The notes beneath the pieces are model-generated. The model made no database searches, was not told the DNA's origin, and was given only the letters and a program-made list of their open reading frames with translations. Shown piece by piece: positions 43,931 to 52,720 of a stretch of 64,000 nucleotides of DNA. Origin of the DNA: Brevibacillus dissolubilis (GTDB lineage Bacteria; Bacillota; Bacilli; Brevibacillales; Brevibacillaceae); assembly GCF_006170445.1 (NCBI RefSeq), contig NZ_VCNA01000006.1:186001-250000 (forward strand), written 5' to 3'. Both the position numbers and the translations under genes were made by a program. The stretch's first letter is position 1; each line of letters begins with the position of its first letter.

Positions 43931-45718
43931 TTGACCAATATCAGACACCGTTTACTGATAGGCTTTCTGCTATTTATTATCCTCCCGCTGGCTTTGCTTG
44001 GGACGGCGACATTCATGATCTCGCAGCAGCTTTTGGAGAAGCGCTACGGGGAGTATACCGAGATGACGCTCAAGGCGATCAGCCGCAATATCTACTATGT
44101 GATTACCGAGATCAATAATATCTCGGATGCGGGGATTACCAATCCTGCGATCCAGAAGCGTCTTTCGGGCAAAGGCGTAAGCGGTCAAAGCCCCAATGAG
44201 CTGCTGGAGAAAAACAGCGCGGAGATTGAGCTGGGGCGGATTTTTTTCAACCACGAAGCGATTAAATATGTAGCATTGTATAAAAATGACGGGACGGTCT
44301 ACAAGACATTCCGCAATGAGAATGACCATATCTCGTATGAGCAATTGACCGAGAATCCGATCATGGACGAGGTGACCCAGAAAAACGGGCTGCCTGTCTG
44401 GGTCGGTCCGAGTGAGAATCCGGACTTGGCGACCAATCAGACCTTGTTCAAGCAGATCCGGATTGTGAAGGATACGACCTCGTATGACAATGTCGGGTAT
44501 CTATTGATGCAGATCGACCTGTCGGAGCTGGATCGGATTTTTCGAGTGTTTCATACCGCGCAGGAGCCGGGCAGCCGCTACATGCTGATCAATAAAAAAG
44601 GAGAGGTGCTCTACGATACCAAGAAGCAGTGGGAGGGGCTGAATCTGCACCGATTGTCCACTGATCCGGTGCAACTCAACCGTTCGTATCAAAGCTTCAA
44701 GGCCCATGTCGACGGACAGGAGAGCCTTTTATCCATCTATCCGTTGGCAAGCAATGACTGGCATCTCGTCTCTGTCGCATCGTGGGAAGAGATCTCGTAT
44801 GACGACACGCTCGTCGCCAAATGGGTCGGGACGATTACCTTGTTATGCATGATGGCGGCACTCTTTTTTATCCTGTTCTTCGTTGGCCGGATCGCCACCT
44901 CGATGATCGGGATCGTCAATCTGATGAAGCGTGTGGAGCAGGGGGATTTCTCTGTGCGGGCCAAGGTGACGGGCAAGGATGAGACGACCCGTCTGGCGTC
45001 AGGCTTCAACAGTCTGGTGACGACGATCACGCATCTCTTAGAGGAGGTCAGGCTGGAGCAGGAGCGCAAAAAGCAGGCAGAGCTGGCCCTCTTGCAGGCG
45101 CAGATCAACCCGCATTTTCTCTTCAACACCTTGGAGTCGATCAATGTCCTGGCGATCCAGAACGAAGGGAAAAAAGTGAGCCAGATGATCTACCGGCTGG
45201 GCAACATCTTGCGGATCAGCATCAGTGGTGAGGATCATATCTCGATTCGCCGTGAGATTGAGCATCTGAAGAGTTATCTGGAGATTCAGCTGTTCCGGTT
45301 CGAGGATATGTTCGAGTACAGCATTGAGATACCGTCTGAGCTGTTGGATGATTCAATCGTCAAGCTGACGTTGCAGCCGCTGGTGGAGAACGCGATCCAG
45401 CATGGCTTTGAGGGGCTGGAGCGCAGGGGCTTCATCTCGATTACAGCGAGGGTGGCGGGAGAATCGATTGAATTTTTCATCACGGATAATGGAAGGGGAA
45501 TCACGGACGATGTGCTGGCTTCGCTGGCCTATGAAAGCATGAAGCCGGTCGGCGTATCCGGACAGCCCGTGTTCAAACGAGAGAGAAGAGGTCTGGGTCT
45601 GCAAAATGTAGCCGAGCGTACCCGTATCCAGTACGGCAAGGCATACGGCCTCTATATCTGCAGCCAGGCAGGAGAAGGAACCACGATCAAATGTACCATC
45701 CCCCGATACAGAAGGTGA
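43931..45718 (+). CDS. Sensor histidine kinase, YesM type
   Basis: 595 aa. TM1 (LLIGFLLFIILPLALLGTAT), a large extracellular sensor of Cache type (to about residue 295), TM2 (WVGTITLLCMMAALFFILFF), HAMP, and the histidine kinase core with INPHFLFNTLESIN (phospho-accepting His), NAIQHGFEG (N box) and GRGLGLQN-like G boxes (ERRGLGLQNV). Starts at a TTG (43931) 7 bases after the permease stop. Located inside the importer operon, so it probably senses the imported sugar, perhaps through the binding protein. Confidence 0.93.
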   Translation: MTNIRHRLLIGFLLFIILPLALLGTATFMISQQLLEKRYGEYTEMTLKAISRNIYYVITEINNISDAGITNPAIQKRLSGKGVSGQSPNELLEKNSAEIELGRIFFNHEAIKYVALYKNDGTVYKTFRNENDHISYEQLTENPIMDEVTQKNGLPVWVGPSENPDLATNQTLFKQIRIVKDTTSYDNVGYLLMQIDLSELDRIFRVFHTAQEPGSRYMLINKKGEVLYDTKKQWEGLNLHRLSTDPVQLNRSYQSFKAHVDGQESLLSIYPLASNDWHLVSVASWEEISYDDTLVAKWVGTITLLCMMAALFFILFFVGRIATSMIGIVNLMKRVEQGDFSVRAKVTGKDETTRLASGFNSLVTTITHLLEEVRLEQERKKQAELALLQAQINPHFLFNTLESINVLAIQNEGKKVSQMIYRLGNILRISISGEDHISIRREIEHLKSYLEIQLFRFEDMFEYSIEIPSELLDDSIVKLTLQPLVENAIQHGFEGLERRGFISITARVAGESIEFFITDNGRGITDDVLASLAYESMKPVGVSGQPVFKRERRGLGLQNVAERTRIQYGKAYGLYICSQAGEGTTIKCTIPRYRR

Positions 45719-45725
45719 GGTCAGT

Positions 45726-47399
45726 ATGGATATCAAAGCGATGATCGTCGATGATGAGGTTCATATTCTGAAGAATTTGAGCATGGTGATTCCATGGGCT
45801 GAGCTGGGGATTGAGATTGTGGCATTAGCCAAAAACGGGGTGGAGGCACTTGAGCAGGCAGAGGTGCACCAGCCTGATCTGATCCTCTCTGATATCCGCA
45901 TGCCGATGCTCGATGGGATCGGTTTGCTGCAACAACTGCGGGAGCAGAACCACCAGTGTGAGGTCATCCTGCTAACAGGCTTTACCGATTTTGAGTACAC
46001 CCGCTCGGCGATCCGTTATGGTGTGAAGGATTATATCGTCAAGCCGATCAATTATCAAGAGCTGCATGAGGTGATCGAGCGGATTGCCGGACAGATCCGC
46101 TCCCGCAAGCAAGAGCATGTCTCTGAGATGCGGAAGTGGCGGGAGATGAACGAGATGGCCTATCAGAAGCTGTTGTTCGACGCCTTGATGGGCTTGTCCA
46201 ATCCTGAGAGCCGTTATCTGTTCGATGAAAAAGGGATGGCGATCGAGCAGCTGCGCTTCATCCTCTTTGTAGTCGATGTGGATGAGTATGCCCAGCAGGC
46301 CAGGCATTGGGATGAGCGGGAGCGGAAGGTATGGAATTTTGCCATTCACAATGTGTTGTTGGATCTGATCGAGGAGCGGGAGATCGAGGCGACCCTTTTG
46401 CAGATGCGTGAGGGGGAGTGGTGCATCCTCGTCGAGCAGCGGGAAGACAGGGGGCTGAGGCAATCAGACGGGATGATCGCGTGGGCCGAGGACATCAGCT
46501 ATATCGTGGAGCATACGCTCGGCTTTGCTGTTAGCATCGGGGTGCATGAGCAGGCGGTTGGAATCAGCGAACTGCCCCCTGTCTATCAGCAGGCAAAAAA
46601 GACCGTCCACCTGCATCTGATGAGCAAGGGCAGCAAAGTGAATGTGACCGCACCGAAGCGGACGGGAGCATCGGGCGAGACTGATAAGTCCGATCACACC
46701 GATGACACCAATCCGTTCGGTGAAACAACAGAAACTAGTGAGACGGAAGCCAGCTGGTGGCCCGTGCTAGAGGAGTTCGTCTCCCGGCTCAAGCGCAACG
46801 ATGTGAGTAATATGCAACAATCGCTGCATGATCTGCAAGTCTACCTCCAGTCCATCTCCCACCTCTCGCTCGTGCGTGCTGAACGGATTCTGCAATACTT
46901 CGTCCTCCATCTGGTGCGGGAGATGCGCGACATGAAGATTCTCTCTGCCGAACAGGAGGAACGAGTATGGAGCAAGCTGGAGCACAGTCGCGGGCTGAAG
47001 GATCTGCTCCTGTTAATCCAATACCTGATGGAGAGCAGCATCGAGGAGAGCGTCAAGAAAAAGACCAGTGAAGTGCTGATGATCGCAGCCAAAGAATACA
47101 TCCAGCGCAATTTGGGACGTGACTTGGGCATAGATGAAGTGGCTGGTTTCTTAGAGATCAGTTCGAGTTATTTCAGCCTGATTTTTAAACAGCATGTGGG
47201 CGAGACCTTCGTCGAGTATGTGACACGGGAGAGGATGGAGCGGGCTCTGTCGCTGCTCGTGATGAGCAACAAGAGCATCACCGAGATCAGCAGAGAAGTA
47301 GGATACCGGGAGCGTCGGTATTTTACCAAGGTGTTTCAGAAGTGTGTCGGCATGACCCCGTCGGAATACCGGGAAAAAGCGATAGCGAATGCCAAGTGA
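45726..47399 (+). CDS. Response regulator, YesN type (REC + AraC HTH)
   Basis: 557 aa. REC domain with phospho-acceptor Asp56 in LILSDIRMPML, preceded by acidic Asp9/Asp10, a large poorly conserved middle region including a Ser/Thr/Asp-rich insert (TDKSDHTDDTNPFGETTETS), and a C-terminal AraC HTH pair (ISSSYFSLIFKQHVGETFVE then KVFQKCVGMTPSEYR). It begins 7 bases after the kinase stop. With the kinase it should activate the chitin and aminosugar genes. Confidence 0.94.
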   Translation: MDIKAMIVDDEVHILKNLSMVIPWAELGIEIVALAKNGVEALEQAEVHQPDLILSDIRMPMLDGIGLLQQLREQNHQCEVILLTGFTDFEYTRSAIRYGVKDYIVKPINYQELHEVIERIAGQIRSRKQEHVSEMRKWREMNEMAYQKLLFDALMGLSNPESRYLFDEKGMAIEQLRFILFVVDVDEYAQQARHWDERERKVWNFAIHNVLLDLIEEREIEATLLQMREGEWCILVEQREDRGLRQSDGMIAWAEDISYIVEHTLGFAVSIGVHEQAVGISELPPVYQQAKKTVHLHLMSKGSKVNVTAPKRTGASGETDKSDHTDDTNPFGETTETSETEASWWPVLEEFVSRLKRNDVSNMQQSLHDLQVYLQSISHLSLVRAERILQYFVLHLVREMRDMKILSAEQEERVWSKLEHSRGLKDLLLLIQYLMESSIEESVKKKTSEVLMIAAKEYIQRNLGRDLGIDEVAGFLEISSSYFSLIFKQHVGETFVEYVTRERMERALSLLVMSNKSITEISREVGYRERRYFTKVFQKCVGMTPSEYREKAIANAK

Positions 47400-47429
47400 T
47401 GCCAATCGAGTGAGAGGGGATGCGTGAGG

Positions 47430-49100
47430 ATGAAACCAATACCAGAGATGAGCCTGCGCGAAAAGATCGGGCAGATGGTGATGGTCGGGTTTCACGGGAC
47501 AGAGCCGTCACCGGAGATTGTGGGGTTGTTGGAAACCTATCATCTGGGTGGAATCTTGTACTTCAGCCGGAATGTCGGCACACCGAAGCAGGTGTATGAG
47601 CTGTCCAGTGCTCTGCATGCCAAAGCAGCAGAAGGGACGGATATCCCTCTATGGATCGCGATTGATCAGGAGGGAGGCATGGTCGCACGGATCTGGGAAG
47701 GCATCACCTTGACACCTGGCAACATGGCGGTCGGAGCGACACGTCAGGCCACCTACGCCTATGAACTGGCGCGTCTCTGCGGACAGGAACTGCTAGCTCT
47801 TGGGATCAATATGAATCTCGCACCGTGTCTGGATATCAACAACAATCCGCTCAATCCGGTGATTGGTGTCCGCTCGTATGGTGAGACCGCAGAGCTGGTG
47901 GGCGAGATGGGGGCCGCTGCCGTTCGGGGCTATCAGGAGGCTGGTGTGAGCGCCACGGTCAAGCATTTTCCCGGTCACGGTGATTCGTCACAGGATTCAC
48001 ACAAAGCGCTGCCAAGCCTGCCACATAGCTTGAAACGCTTGAGAGAGCTGGAATTGGTGCCTTTTAAACAATCGTTTAAAGAGGGGGCAGATGCGGTCAT
48101 GACGGCCCATATCGTCCTGCCAGAGGTAGACCCTGCCGAAGTGCCTGCGACGATCTCCAAGCGCATCATCACGGAGCTGCTTCGCGGTGAGCTGGGATAC
48201 GAAGGTGTAGTGATGACGGATTGTCTGGAGATGGATGCCATCGCCAAGTTCTATGGTGTGGAAAAAGCAGCGGTGCAGGCGGTCGAAGCGGGAGCAGATA
48301 TCATCCTCGTCAGCCATACCTACAAGCGGCAGGTAGGGGCGTTGGAAGCGCTGATCGATGCGGTCGAGTCGGGGCGTGTATCAGAGGAGCGGATCGATGA
48401 GTCGGTAGAGCGGATTCTGGCGTTAAAGCAGAAACGGCTGTCAGGTGCGGGGGCACAGGCCCATGCCCATGCAGAAAAAGCATACACACATCCGCTCATT
48501 CCATCCAGCTGGGAGGAGGCCAAAACCCGTATCAACACCAGCGAAGGCCAGAACCTCGTCCAGTCCGTCTACGAACAAAGCATCACCTTGGTCAAGGACG
48601 AATCCAACCAGCTCCCGATCAATCCCCGTGAGCCTGTCTACGTCCTCTGGCCGACCGTGGCCACCGCAACCGAGGTAGACGAGATCTATGAGCAGCAGGG
48701 CACACTCGGAGCATATCTTCAGACGTCCGGCGTCACCGTGGTGGAGCGTCTGATCAGCACAGAGCTGACCTTGGAGCAGATCGATGCTATCACCGCCGAA
48801 AGCAGGAACTTCCGCCAAATCGTCGCGCTGACCTACAACACCGCCCTTTACCAAAGTCAGGCCGATCTGATCAACAGGCTCAACCAGCGCCAAGACGCAC
48901 GACTGATCGTGGTTGCGGTACGCAATCCGTTTGATCTGATGGATTATCCGGAAGTGTCGACCTTCCTCGCTAGCTATGAGAACCGGCCGCTGGCGATGAA
49001 AGCAATGGCAGATGTGCTAGTAGGCAAAATGCCAGCAAGGGGACGGCTGCCTGTGACACTGTTGGAGACATATCCGCTGGGACACAGACTCGGTAACTGA
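47430..49100 (+). CDS. nagZ: Beta-N-acetylhexosaminidase NagZ (GH3)
   Basis: About 556 aa. GH3 barrel with the NagZ signature KHFPGHGDSSQDSHKALP (catalytic His in GHGDSSQDSH) and the nucleophile Asp in VMTDCLEMDAI. It has a second, C-terminal domain of the larger Firmicutes NagZ type. No signal peptide, so cytoplasmic; it would release GlcNAc from imported chitobiose-like or muropeptide sugars. Start uncertain: ATG 47430 or GTG 47424 behind GAGAGGGG. In the operon after the response regulator and before nagB. Confidence 0.94.
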   Translation: MKPIPEMSLREKIGQMVMVGFHGTEPSPEIVGLLETYHLGGILYFSRNVGTPKQVYELSSALHAKAAEGTDIPLWIAIDQEGGMVARIWEGITLTPGNMAVGATRQATYAYELARLCGQELLALGINMNLAPCLDINNNPLNPVIGVRSYGETAELVGEMGAAAVRGYQEAGVSATVKHFPGHGDSSQDSHKALPSLPHSLKRLRELELVPFKQSFKEGADAVMTAHIVLPEVDPAEVPATISKRIITELLRGELGYEGVVMTDCLEMDAIAKFYGVEKAAVQAVEAGADIILVSHTYKRQVGALEALIDAVESGRVSEERIDESVERILALKQKRLSGAGAQAHAHAEKAYTHPLIPSSWEEAKTRINTSEGQNLVQSVYEQSITLVKDESNQLPINPREPVYVLWPTVATATEVDEIYEQQGTLGAYLQTSGVTVVERLISTELTLEQIDAITAESRNFRQIVALTYNTALYQSQADLINRLNQRQDARLIVVAVRNPFDLMDYPEVSTFLASYENRPLAMKAMADVLVGKMPARGRLPVTLLETYPLGHRLGN

Positions 49101-49137
49101 CGACACCACCATACAGATAGGAAAGAGGGAGAGAAGC

Positions 49138-49908
49138 ATGAGAGTTATTGTCGTGGAAGATTACGCAGCGCTGAGCCAAAAAGCAGCGTCACTCACCGCA
49201 GACCAGATCAGGCAAAACCCGCGCATCGTCTTAGGCCTCGCTACCGGAAGCACTCCACTCGGTCTGTATCAGGAATGGGTGGAGATGTATAAGCAGGGCA
49301 CGCTTGATTTTTCCCGTGTCCGCACGTTCAATCTGGATGAATATGTCGGGCTGGCTCCTGAGCATGAACAGAGCTACCACACCTACATGCAGCAGAATCT
49401 GTTCTCACAGGTAAATCTCAGACCGGAACATACCCATATCCCCAGCGCCTATCAAGCTGATCTGACACAGGTCTGTAAGGAGTATGACGAGCGGATCGAA
49501 GCGGCGGGGGGCATCGACATCCAAATCCTCGGTATCGGAGCCAACGGGCATATCGGCTTTAACGAACCGGGCACAGACCCTGGCATCGGCACTCATATCG
49601 TGCAGCTGGCCGAGACGACGATCCAGGCCAATTCCCGTTTTTTCGCGCGTCTGGAGGAAGTGCCTGGGCAGGCCGTGACGATGGGAATCCGGACGATCAT
49701 GAAAAACAGCCGCCAGATCCTCCTGCTCGCCTATGGCGAAGAAAAAGCGGAAGCGGTACGGCGCATGATCCACGGGGATATCAGTGCCAATCTGCCTGCC
49801 TCCTATCTGCAGCTGCACCCCTCTGTGACCGTGATCGTGGAGAAAAAAGCAGCACACCTGCTCGACGAGATCGCGTGCGGTACAGCCGATGCACTCACAG
49901 GTAGGTAA
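49138..49908 (+). CDS. nagB: Glucosamine-6-phosphate deaminase
   Basis: 256 aa with the NagB family features: LGLATGSTPLGLYQEW (phosphate/substrate loop), RTFNLDEYVGL (catalytic Asp), LGIGANGHIGFNEPG (His and Glu of the active site). It converts glucosamine-6-phosphate to fructose-6-phosphate and ammonia. GGAAAGAGGGAG precedes the ATG. NagA, the deacetylase needed before this step, is not in the window and must be elsewhere. Confidence 0.96.
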   Translation: MRVIVVEDYAALSQKAASLTADQIRQNPRIVLGLATGSTPLGLYQEWVEMYKQGTLDFSRVRTFNLDEYVGLAPEHEQSYHTYMQQNLFSQVNLRPEHTHIPSAYQADLTQVCKEYDERIEAAGGIDIQILGIGANGHIGFNEPGTDPGIGTHIVQLAETTIQANSRFFARLEEVPGQAVTMGIRTIMKNSRQILLLAYGEEKAEAVRRMIHGDISANLPASYLQLHPSVTVIVEKKAAHLLDEIACGTADALTGR

Positions 49909-49909
49909 C

Positions 49910-49937
49910 AGAAGGGTGGATGACCTCCACCCTTCAT
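49910..49937 (+). terminator. Hairpin after nagB
   Basis: GAAGGGTGGA pairs with TCCACCCTTC around TGACC. There is no T run, so it may be a weak terminator or mRNA stabiliser. Confidence 0.5.
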
Positions 49938-49977
49938 CTATGACGCAAATGAACTGGACGAAAAGAGGCGGGGACAC

Positions 49978-50973
49978 ATGCGTATTCATTATCTCCCATG
50001 GGGCCGGCAGGTGGACGCGGTCTGCCAACTGTGGAATCAGGAAGTAGGGAGCCATTTTCCGATGCGGGAATCGCTTTTTCAGAAAAACAGCATGGATGAT
50101 CCCAACCTGCTGCACGATGGCTCGTGGATCGCGTGGGATGAGACCGCTGACCGACTGGCAGGGTTTGTCATCAGCAAATCCTGGCAAGACGAGATCGTCC
50201 AACAAGCCGCCATCTGGCACGACCCACAGACCGGATGGATTCAGGCCCTGCTCGTCCACCACGATTACCGTGGGCAGGGTATTGGCTCGGAACTGATCAA
50301 GCGGGCGGAACAGGCGTTGCGGCGGACGGGGGTAGCGAGAATCCGTCTTGGCAGCGATCTGTATCACTATTTTCCCGGAATTCCCCGTGATTTCACGCAG
50401 GCAGCAGAATGGTTCGGGCGAAGAGGCTATCGGCTTGGGATGGAGCAGCATGATTTGTTGGCTGACTTCACGGATTTGCCTGACACCCCGATGCCTGCTC
50501 TTTCTGGCGCAACACTCCGCCTGATGGTGCCGTACGACCGCGAAGCGTTTCTGTCCTTTTTGCGTGAATCGTTTCCGGGGCGGTGGGAATATGAGGGGCA
50601 TCGGTATTTTGCTGACGGTGGCAGTGGACGCGAGTTTCTATTGTTGGAAAAAGACAGGGAGCTGATCGGCTTCTGCCGGCTCAATGATGCGCATTCTCCT
50701 GTGATCGCGCAGAACATGTATTGGTCACCACTCTTTGGCGGTGCAGTTGGCGGGATCGGACCACTTGGGATCAGCGAGGCCGCTCGTGGCTCGGGCTATG
50801 GTCTGGCGATCGTGCAGGCGGCGGTCCACGTCCTGCAAAAGCGGGGGATTCGCCAGATCGTGATCGACTGGACAGAGCACGTCGATTTTTACGCGAAGCT
50901 GGGATTTGGCGTATGGAAGAGCTACGTGTTGGCAGACAAAGAGTGGCAGATAATAGAGGATACAACCAACTGA
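49978..50973 (+). CDS. Tandem GNAT acetyltransferase
   Basis: 331 aa containing two GNAT domains. The N-terminal one has the acetyl-CoA loop LVHHDYRGQGIGSELIKR; the C-terminal one has PLGISEAARGSGYGLAIV and the closing strand DWTEHVDFYAKLGF. The second domain is less canonical in its pyrophosphate loop (RGSGYG). A comparable GNAT gene occurs next to the aminosugar recycling genes of B. subtilis (ybbJ neighbourhood). The substrate is unknown; an amino sugar is a reasonable inference from context. Confidence 0.88.
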   Translation: MRIHYLPWGRQVDAVCQLWNQEVGSHFPMRESLFQKNSMDDPNLLHDGSWIAWDETADRLAGFVISKSWQDEIVQQAAIWHDPQTGWIQALLVHHDYRGQGIGSELIKRAEQALRRTGVARIRLGSDLYHYFPGIPRDFTQAAEWFGRRGYRLGMEQHDLLADFTDLPDTPMPALSGATLRLMVPYDREAFLSFLRESFPGRWEYEGHRYFADGGSGREFLLLEKDRELIGFCRLNDAHSPVIAQNMYWSPLFGGAVGGIGPLGISEAARGSGYGLAIVQAAVHVLQKRGIRQIVIDWTEHVDFYAKLGFGVWKSYVLADKEWQIIEDTTN

Positions 50974-51009
50974 TTCGATTTGCGATGAAAAGGGGACTGC
51001 TATCCTGCC

Positions 51010-51774
51010 ATGCCACCAACAACAGACACAGACGCAGACCAAGGTTTGATTCCGGCCCGTTTCCTCCGCCATATCCGTTCCTTGCCCGCCCATGAGCCGC
51101 TTACCAAGGAAGACCTGTTGCGGCCTGAGTTCCTTTTGCAAAAAGAGGGGGCCATCGAGGTCTACTACACCCCGCACAACGAGCTGGTCAACCAGAATCC
51201 GAAAGTCGTCGTGATCGGTCTCACCCCAGGCTGGACACAGATGGAGCTGGGGTACCGCCAAGCAAGAAAGGATCTGCTCGCAGGTCTGTCCATCCGGGAG
51301 GTCTGCCTCCGTGCCAACCTCGCCGCACGCTTCGCCGGAACCATGCGCCACAACCTGATTCAGATGCTCAATGCGCTTGGTCTCGCTCGGTATCTCGGAG
51401 TCTCTGATTGTGCCTCCCTGTTCGCAGAGGAGAGCCATCTGCTGAATTCCTCTTCGGTCTGGAAATACCCCGTGTTCGTCAACGGTGAAAATTACACCGG
51501 ACACACTCCGGTCTACACCCGTTCACCTATGTTGAAACAGATGGCAGACACCTATCTTCCAGAGGAATTACGTAAGTTCGCAAGCCCCTTGCTCATACCG
51601 TTGGGGCAGACGGTGGAGCGGGTCCTGCGCGGAGTGGTCGCTGACGGCTTAGCCGATGAACGCCAATGCCTGTTCGGATTTCCCCATCCATCCGGAGCCA
51701 ATGGTCATCGGCACAAGCAGTTTGCGACCCGACAGGAGGAGATGCGCAGGCGTGTCCGGGAGTTTTTGACATGA
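51010..51774 (+). CDS. Uracil-DNA glycosylase superfamily-like protein
   Basis: 254 aa. VVVIGLTPGWTQME near residue 70 corresponds to the UDG motif A loop (GxxPG) and LFGFPHPSGANGHR near residue 220 corresponds to the HPS motif. Between them the protein departs from known UDG families. No Fe-S cysteines are visible. It may be a DNA glycosylase relative or a protein that kept only the fold. The start ATG (51010) has AAAAGGGG rather far upstream. 36 bases after the GNAT gene. Confidence 0.72.
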   Translation: MPPTTDTDADQGLIPARFLRHIRSLPAHEPLTKEDLLRPEFLLQKEGAIEVYYTPHNELVNQNPKVVVIGLTPGWTQMELGYRQARKDLLAGLSIREVCLRANLAARFAGTMRHNLIQMLNALGLARYLGVSDCASLFAEESHLLNSSSVWKYPVFVNGENYTGHTPVYTRSPMLKQMADTYLPEELRKFASPLLIPLGQTVERVLRGVVADGLADERQCLFGFPHPSGANGHRHKQFATRQEEMRRRVREFLT

Positions 51775-51841
51775 ACAGCCCCGTCTGTATGAGTTCCCGC
51801 CCATTCGGTCACAATAGGGGCAAAAAAAGGGATGGGTTGCC

Positions 51842-52093
51842 ATGTATTACACTGCCAACGAAATCGCTGAAAAATTCTCAGTCACACTGGACAAAGTGGA
51901 ACGAAGCTGTGCTACTGGTCACTTTGCAGGAGCCTTTCACGTCAACGATGAGTGGCGGATTCCCAAACAAAGCTTTGACGATGCCCTGCGCCGTGACCCG
52001 ATGCTTTTTGCCCCTGATGGTTCCTACAGCACCGCCGACCGCATGGAGCGGGAGTATGGGAATTATGATGGAAGCGATGATTACGCGGGATAA
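51842..52093 (+). CDS. Small helix-turn-helix protein
   Basis: 83 aa. MYYTANEIAEKFSVTLDKVE then HFAGAFHVNDEWRIPKQSF matches the excisionase/MerR-type helix-turn-helix-17 domain, in which the wing carries the W-RIP motif. The C-terminal 30 residues are acidic (REYGNYDGSDDYAG) and unlike known excisionases. AAAGGGATGGG precedes the ATG. No mobile element is adjacent, so a host regulatory role is more likely than excision. Confidence 0.78.
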   Translation: MYYTANEIAEKFSVTLDKVERSCATGHFAGAFHVNDEWRIPKQSFDDALRRDPMLFAPDGSYSTADRMEREYGNYDGSDDYAG

Positions 52094-52166
52094 GATGCCT
52101 GTCGTGTATAAGTGAATAGTCTGGTTCATTTGTCATGTGAGTGGGAGTATAAATCCTGCTCTTTTT

Positions 52167-52206
52167 TTATGGCACACTCACACATTTTATGGCACACCCA
52201 CACATC
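52167..52206. repeat. Two tandem 20-bp repeats
   Basis: TTATGGCACACTCACACATT is followed directly by TTATGGCACACCCACACATC, two mismatches. It lies at the 3' end of the cysteine-rich gene, just outside it. Confidence 0.7.
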
Positions 52207-52217
52207 CCAAGCTGTTA

Positions 52218-52517
52218 TTACATCGGCAGAATTGTGCAAGCATCCCGACAAACCCAAGGAGGATTGCCGAACCTGACGCACATGGAGTAACAGTCATCCT
52301 CTATGGAAAAGGAAGATCTCGGATAGCTATAGGGATTGGTTGGGGTGGAGTAGGGAGGATGGAACCAGTTGCCAGATCTTGATCGAAACAGGTTTTCACA
52401 TGGCGGGACACATTCATAATAATATCCTCCTGCATCTTGACAATCCGCTATACATTGTTCATAGGTATAGTTCGGAGGCAGATACCTTGAAGGCGGGTAT
52501 TGTTGACGATAATACAA
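52218..52517 (-). CDS. Cysteine-rich protein with two CX3C-X9-CX3C motifs
   Basis: About 99 aa, starting at the TTG at 52517 with AAGGAG 9 bases upstream (the TTG two codons earlier is too near). Two copies of the same cysteine frame are visible: CIADCQDAGGYYYECVPPC and CYSMCVRFGNPPWVCRDAC, both CX3C-X9-CX3C, joined by a Ser/Pro/Tyr-rich linker. Twin CX3C spacing marks helical hairpins held by two disulfides (alpha-hairpinin or small-Tim style). No signal peptide is evident. The N-terminus is rich in Tyr and Pro (YRQQYPPSRYLPP), reminiscent of spore coat or crust proteins. Family not recognised. Confidence 0.65.
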   Translation of the reverse strand: MYYRQQYPPSRYLPPNYTYEQCIADCQDAGGYYYECVPPCENLFRSRSGNWFHPPYSTPTNPYSYPRSSFSIEDDCYSMCVRFGNPPWVCRDACTILPM

Positions 52518-52720
52518 AGTCAATCACTCCTTATCTTCCCTCTTATTTTCTTGATAGTGTATGGATCTGGATCATTTTAGATGTTTGTCTATGAATAAAT
52601 GGGCGATTGTCCAACAAATAGACTGTGTCCTTCCACCCTTGACTGGATCTACTGACCAATCCTACAATGATAGAACTATTGGAAAATACAAGAAATGATA
52701 GGGAAGGGGATTTGTTTGAT

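Noticed and set aside
52167-52206. TGGCAC motifs as a sigma-54 promoter
   Set aside because: The motif is part of a tandem 20-bp repeat and no TTGC follows at the right distance.
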